A stretch of DNA of 64,000 bases from Paenirhizobium selenitireducens ATCC BAA-1503 (GTDB lineage Bacteria; Pseudomonadota; Alphaproteobacteria; Rhizobiales; Rhizobiaceae): NCBI RefSeq assembly GCF_000518785.1, contig NZ_KI912495.1:274257-338256 (forward strand), given 5' to 3'. A model generated the notes under the pieces. It saw only the letters and a program-made list of their open reading frames with translations, did not search any database and was not told where the DNA came from. Shown here one piece after another: positions 9,333 through 16,839 of the stretch; within the stretch, counting starts at the first letter, position 1; each line of letters opens with the position of its first letter. Made by a program: the position numbers and the translations under genes.

Positions 9333-9382
9333 CTTCTTTCCCCACGGGGAGAAGGTGCCCGAAGGGCGGATGAGGGGGCCGC
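9333..9382. repeat. RIME-like half element, copy 4
   Basis: ctttccccacggggagaaggtgcccgaagggcggatgaggggg repeats copy 3 with few changes about 150 bp away, between the convergent fadB and GNAT genes. Two neighbouring half-elements in one gap suggest local duplication or partial loss. Confidence 0.55.
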
Positions 9383-9408
9383 ACGCTCCACGCGCGCCGG
9401 CCACGCCC

Positions 9409-9918
9409 TCACAAGACCCGCTCAAACATCACCACCGGCTTGTCCTGATAGGTGCTGCGGGCAAACTCCGTCATCCCCATCTTCGCCGCGATCCGCAACG
9501 AAGGCCCGTTCTCCGGCGCGATGATGCAGGTCGCTCTCTTCCCGGAAAAATTCTCGGCCCCCCAGTCAAACAGTCCCCTCGCTGCCTCGCTGGCATAGCC
9601 GAGCCCCTGGGCTTGCGGATGGATTGTCCACCCGGCCTCCATCGACCCCTCAAGCGAAGGCGAAATCTCGCGCCGGAGATCCTGGAAACCGATCTGCCCG
9701 ACAAACCGCTTCGTCTCGCGCTCCTCGATGGAGAAATAGCCGAACCCCAGATAATGCCAGCCGCCGGCCTGCCGCAGAAAGCGCGTCCACATCTGCTCGA
9801 CGGTGAACGAGCCGGAACTCATGTGAACCAGAATATCCGGATGCGACCACATCGCCTCATAGGCTTCGAAGTCGCCAAGTTCGGGCCGGCGCAGCCGCAG
9901 GCGAGGGGTGGTGATCAT
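9409..9918 (-). CDS. GNAT family N-acetyltransferase (RimJ/RimL-like)
   Basis: 169 residues. The opening TTPRLRLRRPELGDFEAYEAM and the acetyl-CoA pyrophosphate loop QAQGLGYASEAARGLFDWG are typical of the RimJ/RimL-like subgroup, which acetylates protein N-termini, antibiotics or small amines; the substrate cannot be read. Its ATG overlaps the TGA of the XRE/ImmA gene in an ATGA, so it is translationally coupled to that accessory gene. Its base composition is closer to the core genome than to the two genes upstream, so it may be an older gene in front of which the accessory pair was placed. Confidence 0.8.
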   Translation of the reverse strand: MITTPRLRLRRPELGDFEAYEAMWSHPDILVHMSSGSFTVEQMWTRFLRQAGGWHYLGFGYFSIEERETKRFVGQIGFQDLRREISPSLEGSMEAGWTIHPQAQGLGYASEAARGLFDWGAENFSGKRATCIIAPENGPSLRIAAKMGMTEFARSTYQDKPVVMFERVL

Positions 9919-11003
9919 TTAATGAGACGAAGTCTGGGCTTTTCGCTTCCTCCAGCGGGTGCTCCGTAAAGTACCGTGGATTCTTCTTCATCGAATTGGA
10001 GAAGTCTAGAAAAGTCCGAAGCAGTGTATCCCAACGTATCTTTGTGCAAGGCGAGGATATGATCGAATAGCCGTGTGGTCTCATGCGGAAACTGAGTTTC
10101 CGCTGGCTCCGTTTTCCTCCAGCCTCTCGCGCTCAATTGGCGCCACAGGTAAGAGGATTGATTCTCCGAGATCAGCTTTGCTGCGCCCGCCCGATAGAGC
10201 AAAGATGCCACCGATACACGCCAGTATTGCTTTAACTGGACAAGCCGTTCCAATGTGACGCGTCCACCTATCAAATCCGAGCGCAGTTGCGCGGCAGGAG
10301 CCAGCAATTCGCCAGCGAATAGGTCCGCTTCAGCTTCCATCTCTTCAGTAGGAACAGAATGCATAATGAGATGCCCAAGTTCGTGAGCAAGGGAATGCCT
10401 CATCCGGTCTGCTGGAGCCTTGCGATTAAGGAAGATTATTGGTGGTACATCGCGCAACCTCATCGTCACTCCGTCAACGTTCTCGACGAAGTCGCATATG
10501 ATCACAAGGATACCGGCGCGTTCGCATAGCGCCGTCAGGTTCCGAATGGGTCCGTCAGATATCATCCACGAGCGACGTATAAGCTGAGCGACCTTATCCG
10601 CGCCTCCAGCTTCGTCGGCATCGATCCGAGGTAGGGGAAGCTCGGATGAGAGTTCAATCGAAGTAAGAAATCGCCGAAGGTGCATAACTCTTAAATTTAA
10701 TTCGGCATGAAGCCTCTTTAAATCGGAGGAAAGCACCGAGGCTCGCTTACGCCATGCTACATCGTGCACGCTTAATGGGAGGCCGGAAATTTCATCATTC
10801 TGATAAAAAAAACCTTTGGGGAATTTCAAAACTCGAGAAACTGAATCAATAGTCGATTCAGAAGGGGCTCCGTTCAGAAGCCCCCGTTCTATTCGTGAAT
10901 AATGTCCCTGATCGAGCCCTGCCGCCTCCGAAACTTCCGTTTGACTCATTCCTCGGTATTGTCTCGCAAGCAAAAGCAACTCAGAGTTGAATTGCGTTGT
11001 CAT
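9915..11003 (-). CDS. XRE-family regulator fused to ImmA/IrrE metalloprotease
   Basis: 362 residues. Residues about 7-62 form a helix-turn-helix of the XRE type (MSQTEVSEAAGLDQGHYSRI). The middle is helical. From about residue 150 there is an ImmA/IrrE-type peptidase domain with the zinc motif HSLAHELGHLIMH (HExxH near residue 209) and a downstream glutamate in EAEADLFAGELL. In characterised relatives (ImmA of ICEBs1, IrrE/DdrO, PezT-type contexts) such proteases cleave or antagonise a partner repressor to switch a stress, toxin or mobile-element response; here the DNA-binding part is in the same chain. The coding region is AT-richer than its surroundings. The unknown gene upstream ends 2 bp before its start, so the two form one unit. 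Confidence 0.85.
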   Translation of the reverse strand: MTTQFNSELLLLARQYRGMSQTEVSEAAGLDQGHYSRIERGLLNGAPSESTIDSVSRVLKFPKGFFYQNDEISGLPLSVHDVAWRKRASVLSSDLKRLHAELNLRVMHLRRFLTSIELSSELPLPRIDADEAGGADKVAQLIRRSWMISDGPIRNLTALCERAGILVIICDFVENVDGVTMRLRDVPPIIFLNRKAPADRMRHSLAHELGHLIMHSVPTEEMEAEADLFAGELLAPAAQLRSDLIGGRVTLERLVQLKQYWRVSVASLLYRAGAAKLISENQSSYLWRQLSARGWRKTEPAETQFPHETTRLFDHILALHKDTLGYTASDFSRLLQFDEEESTVLYGAPAGGSEKPRLRLIK

Positions 11004-11005
11004 AA

Positions 11006-11620
11006 TTATCCATCACGTTTCTTCTGTTCTTTCGCCTCACTATCCGGCTTGGATTGCTTGAGGCTGGCGAGCCTCTGAGGGTCAAGGCTCTCCTCAAAGA
11101 GCTCCGGTTCAGTGACCTGATTCACGACACCTGTCGTGCCGAGTTCAATCTTCCAAAGCCACTCGCCATTGGCGCGAGCAGATACGCCAACCCAAACGAT
11201 CGCCGTTTCGAACTCGTTTAACACATAACAGAGTTCTACACGCTGCAGCCCGGAAAATCCGTACAAGTCTATGTCATGTTCATCGAAAGCACGCGCCTCA
11301 GGCGTTGGGTAGTTTGACGTCGCCAGAGAGAGGTCCGCATGCTTGAAGCGAAAGAGGACAGCATCCTCTAAAATAAACGAAATGGTATCTCGGTGAGGTA
11401 CGAGCTTGACGCCCGGATCTTCCAGCGCCAAAGTGTGAAGCTCCTTTATAGCCTCTTCCCAGACAATTCCGCGAAATGTGGACTTCCTGAGCCATCGGGC
11501 GCGCTGGGGATATTGGAGCACCGCACTCGCCCACGCCTTGTGAATTGCCACAAAAACTTTGGAGGCGCGATCGTTCTCCAGCAGCACTTGCTGTACAAAA
11601 TCCCGAAGCGGCAAAGGCAT
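11006..11620 (-). CDS. Unrecognised protein, partner of the XRE/ImmA protease
   Basis: 204 residues; the ATG follows TAGGAG. No family is recognised. It lacks a signal peptide and membrane spans, is mixed alpha/beta with several Trp (EWLWKIELGTTG, ETAIVWVGVSARAN) and ends in a charged tail (SKPDSEAKEQKKRDG). The stop is 2 bp before the XRE/ImmA start, so they are co-transcribed. The pairing recalls toxin/repressor-protease pairs, in which case this would be the effector or the protease substrate, but nothing in its sequence shows an activity. An AT-rich segment (about 11620-11700) upstream likely carries the promoter. Confidence 0.7.
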   Translation of the reverse strand: MPLPLRDFVQQVLLENDRASKVFVAIHKAWASAVLQYPQRARWLRKSTFRGIVWEEAIKELHTLALEDPGVKLVPHRDTISFILEDAVLFRFKHADLSLATSNYPTPEARAFDEHDIDLYGFSGLQRVELCYVLNEFETAIVWVGVSARANGEWLWKIELGTTGVVNQVTEPELFEESLDPQRLASLKQSKPDSEAKEQKKRDG

Positions 11621-11975
11621 ACGAATCTCCTATCTTCAAAACACTATTGCATAGATTTTTACAAAAGCAATGTCATAATATGCGCAATGCTATGCGCGAA
11701 ACTGGTCGGCGGGAGTCGCAGTTGCGCGGATGGAAGCACTAGGTTGAGCGAGGCACATGCGGCCCCCAGCCGACAAAAAAGCTTCCCCACCCGAACCCCA
11801 ATCCTCCCACCGCCCAAAAAAATCCCCCCACATTTTCCCCGCCCCGTGACCCCGTGGCATAATCCCCCCTGCCTCCGTCGTCGGATGTGTCGCGAGACGT
11901 TGCGGCGCAGGCGGGGGCCGGCGCTTCGGGGTTGGTTGTAACGTGCAGCCGGCGTCGGAGAGGCGGTGAGGCGGG
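11621..11975. other. Gene-free stretch upstream of the accessory module
   Basis: An AT-rich part to about 11700 (probable promoter of the minus-strand module) changes abruptly to a C-rich, A-interrupted tract (about 11785-11870, 'cccgaaccccaatcctcccaccgcccaaaaaaatcccccc') and then to G/C-rich sequence. I see no convincing gene on either strand; open frames here have no start signal and biased composition. Confidence 0.5.
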
Positions 11976-12218
11976 GCGGGCGCAAGCCCGCACCTCAAGC
12001 TCCCCCCGGGCGAAAGCCCGGTTTGGGTCGTCCATGGAAGGCCGGGGCGAATGTCTACGGCCGCAGCGGAGCGAGCATGCCGTCTGAAAGGGGCGAAATC
12101 CCCTGGAGAACGCCGAAGGCCACGCAAGGGCGGTGCCTTATTCTAATTTATTGTGCGGTGCTGCCCTTGCGTGGGCCTCCGGACTGAGACGCAAACCCCG
12201 GGCGGAAGCCGCGCCGGG
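11976..12218 (+). ncRNA. Candidate structured RNA: tandem GNRA hairpins and a long stem-loop
   Basis: On the plus strand: gcgggc-GCAA-gcccgc (11976-11991); ccgggc-GAAA-gcccgg (12006-12021); agggg-cgaaat-cccct (12089-12104); an 18-pair stem from 12120-12137 and 12157-12174 around a 19-nt AU-rich loop; and cccgg/gcgg-aag-ccgc/ccggg (12197-12218) just before a small coding gene. The inner six pairs of the long stem include G-U wobbles (ggugcc against ggugcu), which only pair in plus-strand RNA and argue that this strand is transcribed. It does not match the conserved cores of RNase P, tmRNA, 6S, SRP or cobalamin riboswitches as I know them. It could also be a dispersed rhizobial palindromic repeat. 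No function is assigned. Confidence 0.4.
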
Positions 12219-12242
12219 CGGATGATCTATGGGAAAACGGCC

Positions 12243-12629
12243 ATGGCGGGACGAAAGACCAGGAAGAAGCGCCGCAAGGCGCGCCACGTGAAGACGCTCG
12301 AGGGCCTGCCGCCGGACGAGTGGAAGCGCTATGTTTTCGGCGATCTCCAGCACATTCCGCTGGAACAGGCGCCGATCCAGGTCGGTTCGGAGGCCTTCCG
12401 CTGGATCTGGCTTGGCAAGGGCGCCGACCTGTTCGGCTATTGGCGGACCTGTCCCTTCCCGATCTGCCGGCGTCACAGTCACTGCCTCGCCGAATACTGG
12501 CCGAAGGGCGAGCCGACAAAGGCCCATGTCATGCGTCCGCCCTGCTGCCATGGCGACGAGGCCATGTACCAGCGCCTGTTGACGTGGATGCACGAGGCCG
12601 CCGCCGCCAGGGCGGCCGCAGGGAAATGA
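12243..12629 (+). CDS. Small Cys/His-rich hypothetical protein
   Basis: 128 residues from the ATG at 12243; an in-frame ATG at 12222 is an alternative and sits right after the last hairpin of the upstream element. The start is very basic (AGRKTRKKRRKARHVK). The middle holds clustered Cys and His (TCPFPICRRHSHCLAEYW and RPPCCHGDEAMY), five Cys and three His in about 60 residues, a likely zinc site. No family is recognised. The plausible start, lack of stops and non-random composition support a real gene, but an RNA- or DNA-binding role from the basic tail and metal site is only a guess. Confidence 0.6.
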   Translation: MAGRKTRKKRRKARHVKTLEGLPPDEWKRYVFGDLQHIPLEQAPIQVGSEAFRWIWLGKGADLFGYWRTCPFPICRRHSHCLAEYWPKGEPTKAHVMRPPCCHGDEAMYQRLLTWMHEAAAARAAAGK

Positions 12630-12655
12630 GGCGCGATGCCCCGTCCGGAAGCTTC

Positions 12656-13699
12656 TCAGCTGCCGGCACCGCCATAGTGCCGGCGCAGGCCCTGGCGGCC
12701 CAGCCAGTCGATCAGCGCCTTCGGCTCGTCGGTCTGGATGATGGTCGCGCCGCGGGCGATCCAGAAGCCGTAGACTTCGTCCGGCTTTCCGCCGGCAAAG
12801 GCGAGCCCGTCGCCGCGTCCGCCGGCGACCATGCCCTCGGGCCGGTCGGTGATCGGATAGGTGTTGATCCACAGGTGGAAATCGTCGCGGATCGCCGCCG
12901 CGCGCGCCTGCGGTGAAAACAGCGGCCCGCCGGTTTCGGTCAGCGGCTCGGAGGCGTCCTTGCGCCAGTGGATCATCTCGGTGGCGCGGGTGGAAAAGGC
13001 CCGGGCAACCCGCTCGACGAAGGCGGCGTCGCGCACCGCGTCGTCGGCGAGGATCGGCATGAAGGCGACGTCCGGGCCGATCCGGCCGAGCACCGCCCGG
13101 GCGCGCTCCAGTCGCTCGTCGTTCCAGATCGCCGTCTTGATCAGGATGCCGTCGGCTGTGCCGAGCCCGCGCGCCGTCGCGACGATCTCGACGAGGTCCT
13201 CCGGCTCGAGCTTGTTGTCGATGTTGACGAAAATTCGGCCGCGGGCATGGATCAGCATCTCGGCAAGCGTCGGCACCGTCTCGTCGGTGACGATGCCGCT
13301 GCCCTCGACGACCAGCCGGCAGGCCCTGAGCGTGGAAAGCGTGGTGTCGGAAACCTTGCCCCGGCAGGTCGTGGTCCGCTCCAGCGTCGCGTCGTGCATG
13401 ACGACCAGAACGCCGTCCTTCGAGCGACGCACGTCGAGCTCGACCATTTCGACGCCGATGGCCGCGGCATTGTCGATCGCCGCCTTCGAGTTCTCCGCCC
13501 GCACCACCTCGCCCATTTCCTTCCAGCCGGCGCGGTGGGCGACGACCATGATGTGGTCGCGCCACTGGTTGGCGTTCGACAGCCGGTCGCGGATCAGCCC
13601 GGCATGGCCGGCCGGTGCTGCCGGGCCGATCGAGGCGTCCGAGGGCAGGAGCGGAACGAGCGAGAGAAGCACGGCGAGAATCGGGGCGGTCAAGCGCAT
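12656..13699 (-). CDS. Secreted glycerophosphodiester phosphodiesterase
   Basis: 347 residues from the ATG at 13699, preceded by AGGAG; longer upstream frames lack a good start. A signal peptide (LTAPILAVLLSLVPLLPSDA) points to the periplasm. The GDPD TIM barrel shows VVAHRAGW, ENSKAAIDNA, MVELDVRRSKDGVLVVMHD and the C-terminal IIQTDEP. The catalytic H-R, E-N, E-x-D and HD residues are all present. It hydrolyses glycerophosphodiesters from phospholipid turnover to glycerol-3-phosphate and an alcohol. The middle (residues about 150-290) is longer than in minimal GDPDs. It is divergent from the metallo-hydrolase lipoprotein on the plus strand. Confidence 0.85.
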   Translation of the reverse strand: MRLTAPILAVLLSLVPLLPSDASIGPAAPAGHAGLIRDRLSNANQWRDHIMVVAHRAGWKEMGEVVRAENSKAAIDNAAAIGVEMVELDVRRSKDGVLVVMHDATLERTTTCRGKVSDTTLSTLRACRLVVEGSGIVTDETVPTLAEMLIHARGRIFVNIDNKLEPEDLVEIVATARGLGTADGILIKTAIWNDERLERARAVLGRIGPDVAFMPILADDAVRDAAFVERVARAFSTRATEMIHWRKDASEPLTETGGPLFSPQARAAAIRDDFHLWINTYPITDRPEGMVAGGRGDGLAFAGGKPDEVYGFWIARGATIIQTDEPKALIDWLGRQGLRRHYGGAGS

Positions 13700-14003
13700 G
13701 GCGGCTCCTGGTCCGGATGGTTGCACGCAACCGCCATAGATCGCGTCGGTCACAGACCGATGAAGAAACGGTGACGGTTCGGTGACGGACGAAAGGACGA
13801 GAGGCCGACAGACCGATCCCGCTTGCAAAGGGCAAGCCGATGCGGCTCTATGGATCGGGGATACCCCGGCAAATGCAGGGGCTTTGGGGAATGGCATGGG
13901 CAAGGGGCAGGGGCGCGCCGGCGCTGCGGGAAGTTCAGGCGATCGGCCGGCGGGCCGGCCGCGTGTGTCTGCGGCTCGGCTATCTGGCGCGTGGGTCGCC
14001 GGC

Positions 14004-15011
14004 ATGAAACACCTGCTCGCCGTCGCCCTGTTGGGGGTGGTGCTGTCCGGCTGCCACACGATGGGGGAGGGCGATCCTGCTCAGCCGCATCCGGGCCTCC
14101 TGCCGCCCGGCCTGCGTTCCGCCGGCCTGGCGCTGCATCACCTCAACATTGCCTCCGGCCTCTATGTCCGCCGCGCGGAAGCGGATGACGGTCTGGTTCT
14201 GCCGCGGCAACAGGCGCTCGCCGGCCTCGGCATCCGCGGCGACAGCCTTACCTGGCTCGGCCATTCCTCGGTCCTGCTCAGGCTCGGCGGCGTGACCATC
14301 CTGACCGATCCGGTCCTTGCCGGCGGCTTTTCGCTCGAAAGCCCGCTGCCGCACCGCCATGCAGCACCTCCGCTTGGCCTCGACGACCTGCCGCCGATCG
14401 ACATCGTCGTCATCTCCCATGGCGACTACGACCATCTGCACACGCCGTCGCTGAAGGCGATCGCCGACCGCTTTCCGAAGGCCCGAATCCTGCTGCCGGA
14501 CGGGTTGGAGAAATACGGCGAGGAGGCCGGTTTCGCCGCGGTCGACCATCCGTTGGTCGGTGGGACGGTGGTCGCCGGCCGTGCCCGCTTGACGGCGCTT
14601 GAGGCCGTCCACGGCACCCGCCGCAACCTGCTCGCCAAGCTCGACGGCGATGCCTATTCCTGGGATATCCGCGTTGCCGGCCGCTCGGTGCTGTTCGTTG
14701 GCGACAGTGCCCATGACGGCGCGGTCTTCGGCGAGATCGGCAGGAGTCGCGGGCCCTATGACCTGGCGCTGGTGCCGATCGGCGCCTTCGAGCCGTCGCC
14801 GCTGGTGGCCGACATGCATTCGACGCCGGAAGACGCCGCCCTTATTCTGGCCGAACTGCGCGCTAAGCTCGGCATCGGCATTCATTGGGGAACCTTCGCG
14901 CTCTCGCCCGAACCGCTGCGTGCCCCGGCCGACCGTTTCCTCGCCGCGAGCGACGGCCACCGCCGCGCCCGGGTCCTGCGGATCGGCGAGACGCTAGCCC
15001 TCGGTCGCTAG
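14004..15011 (+). CDS. MBL-fold metallo-hydrolase lipoprotein
   Basis: 335 residues from the ATG at 14004. A lipoprotein signal ends in VVLSGC (Cys about 16), so it is anchored at the membrane facing the periplasm. The metallo-beta-lactamase fold shows LTWLGHSSVLLRLGG, the metal motif VVISHGDYDHLHTPS, VHGTRRN, LFVGDSAHDG and HWGTF. This set matches the UlaG/NAPE-phospholipase D-like branch, which acts on phosphodiesters or lactones; a lipid substrate suits its envelope site and the GDPD neighbour, but that is inference. Confidence 0.82.
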   Translation: MKHLLAVALLGVVLSGCHTMGEGDPAQPHPGLLPPGLRSAGLALHHLNIASGLYVRRAEADDGLVLPRQQALAGLGIRGDSLTWLGHSSVLLRLGGVTILTDPVLAGGFSLESPLPHRHAAPPLGLDDLPPIDIVVISHGDYDHLHTPSLKAIADRFPKARILLPDGLEKYGEEAGFAAVDHPLVGGTVVAGRARLTALEAVHGTRRNLLAKLDGDAYSWDIRVAGRSVLFVGDSAHDGAVFGEIGRSRGPYDLALVPIGAFEPSPLVADMHSTPEDAALILAELRAKLGIGIHWGTFALSPEPLRAPADRFLAASDGHRRARVLRIGETLALGR

Positions 15012-15035
15012 GGAACCTGCAGGACGACCCGATCG

Positions 15036-16832
15036 TTGTCGAAAGAAAACGAAATGGAAGGACAAGCGGCCATGGCGCAAGAGAAGGGCGATGCCCCGGG
15101 ATCGACCGGCGAGGCGATGGCGCAAAGCGGTGCTTCCGGGCCGCAGGAGGCCGACACCCTGCGCATCATTCCCGCCGACCTTCCGGTCAACGCCACGCTG
15201 CATCTGTGGCTGAAGGCCGTGCATGCCGACAAGCCCGGTTCGGTGTCGCTTCACAGCGCCAATGGCAAGTTCGGCGAGGTCCAGGCGGTCAATGCCGAGG
15301 AGAATTCCTTCCGCATCTACCACGTCTTCGGCGGCGGCCGCATCGAGCTGCGTTATGACAGCGCGGAGACCTCGGTCTCGGTCGCCTACTGGTTCACTGC
15401 GGCCGACGTGCTGGAGACCGGCATCACCGTGCTGCACACCAATCCGGTCAACGCCCCGCCGGATCTGCCCGCCGGCTATCACTTCCGCCCGCCCTTCGGC
15501 TGGATGAACGATCCGAACGGTTTCGGCCGTTTCGGCGGCCGGCCACATCTGTTCTACCAGCACTATTCGCATGGCCGCATGTGGAACAACATGCACTGGG
15601 GCCACGCGGTCTCGTCCGACTATCTGCGCTGGCGCCACCTGCCGGTCTTCCTCTTCCCCTCGGAGGAGCTTTCCGCGCGTCCCGACAAGCGCGGCGGGGC
15701 CTTTTCCGGCTCGGCCATTCCCCTGCCCAGCGGTCCGGGCATAAGGGTGTTCTTCACCGAGAAGATGAGCGAGCGCCAGCCTGAGCAGGAGATCCAGATG
15801 TCGGCCGTTTCCGCCGACCTGTTCAGCGCCGGCGAGGCTTCGGTCATCCTGCCGCACCGGCCGGAGGGCGAGGGGCTGACGCTCGATTTCCGCGATCCTT
15901 ACGTCTTCAAGGGCCCCGACGGGCGGTGGAAGATGCTGCTCGGCAGCCAGAGCGACGAAGGCGGCGTGATCCTGCTTTACGAGACGCAGGACCCGCAGGC
16001 GGCAGGCGGCTGGACCTATCTCGGCAAGCTGATGGTCGAAACGCGCCACAGCACCACGGCGATCGAATGCCCCTGCCTGCTGCCGCTCGACGGCGGGGCG
16101 ACCGATCCCGCCACGCGCTGGGCGCTGATCTATGGCTTGATGAACGGCACGGACGAGCGCACGGGCCGGCAGAACCTCACCATGGTCGATGTCGGTTGGT
16201 TCGACGGCCGGGAATTCTCCCGCGAGTTTTGCCGGGAACTCGATTTCATCACCGACAATTATGCCTTCCAGGCCTTCATGGATGGTGGAAACCCTGTCGG
16301 CATCGGCTGGCTCGGCAATTGGGCGGATACCGGCCCGGCGATCGATTTCCCCTCGGCGATGACCCTGCCGCGCACGCTGAAGCTCGAGGACGGGCAACTG
16401 CTCACCCCGCCGATCGGCGCGGCGGAAAGCCTGCGCAGCCACATCATCGACCGGACGCGGCTGGCGGCCGGCCAAACCGTCTCCTTCGTCAACGGCGCGG
16501 TGGAGCTGCTGTTCGAGCTGCGCGAGGCGGGTCTGCCCTTCGACCTCACATTCGACCATCCGGAGGTCGCGCTCGGCCTTGTGCAGGACGAGACGGGGCT
16601 CTGGCTGCGCTATGAGCGACAGGGCCGGACCGCGCCGCGCTACATCGTCGAGGGCGCACAGGTGCGCCGGGTGCGGATCTTCCTCGACTACGGCTCGATC
16701 GAGGTCTTCGCCGATGACGGCCGGATCGCCGGCACCAAGCGGATCGCCGGCTTCGAGCCTGTCCGCTCGGCCCGCCTTTCGGCGGCGCCCGATGCCGTTC
16801 CCCGTGCGACGGTCTGGGCGCTGCGCCTCTAG
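15036..16832 (+). CDS. Glycoside hydrolase family 32 (levanase/invertase type)
   Basis: Up to 598 residues with TTG at 15036, or 592 with ATG at 15054; neither has a strong SD. GH32 catalytic motifs are complete: nucleophile in FGWMNDPNGFG, stabiliser in LDFRDPYVF and acid/base in IECPCLLPL, followed by the C-terminal beta sandwich (FLDYGSIEVFADDG). An N-terminal region of about 130 residues before the catalytic domain looks like an extra beta-rich module and has no signal peptide, so the enzyme should be cytoplasmic unless exported otherwise. It hydrolyses beta-fructosides such as sucrose, inulin or levan oligomers. No fructose transporter or kinase is next to it. Confidence 0.88.
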   Translation: MSKENEMEGQAAMAQEKGDAPGSTGEAMAQSGASGPQEADTLRIIPADLPVNATLHLWLKAVHADKPGSVSLHSANGKFGEVQAVNAEENSFRIYHVFGGGRIELRYDSAETSVSVAYWFTAADVLETGITVLHTNPVNAPPDLPAGYHFRPPFGWMNDPNGFGRFGGRPHLFYQHYSHGRMWNNMHWGHAVSSDYLRWRHLPVFLFPSEELSARPDKRGGAFSGSAIPLPSGPGIRVFFTEKMSERQPEQEIQMSAVSADLFSAGEASVILPHRPEGEGLTLDFRDPYVFKGPDGRWKMLLGSQSDEGGVILLYETQDPQAAGGWTYLGKLMVETRHSTTAIECPCLLPLDGGATDPATRWALIYGLMNGTDERTGRQNLTMVDVGWFDGREFSREFCRELDFITDNYAFQAFMDGGNPVGIGWLGNWADTGPAIDFPSAMTLPRTLKLEDGQLLTPPIGAAESLRSHIIDRTRLAAGQTVSFVNGAVELLFELREAGLPFDLTFDHPEVALGLVQDETGLWLRYERQGRTAPRYIVEGAQVRRVRIFLDYGSIEVFADDGRIAGTKRIAGFEPVRSARLSAAPDAVPRATVWALRL

Positions 16833-16839
16833 GCGGGCT

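Noticed and set aside
11690..12127. Minus-strand 145-codon frame through the hairpin region
   Set aside because: It reads through several perfect hairpins, is Pro/Arg/Gly-rich and has no clear start signal.
11976..12218. Known RNA (RNase P, tmRNA, SRP, 6S, cobalamin riboswitch)
   Set aside because: None of the conserved core sequences of these RNAs could be found.
12138..13835. 565-codon minus frame overlapping the GDPD gene
   Set aside because: Out of frame with the recognisable GDPD motifs; Arg-rich shadow.
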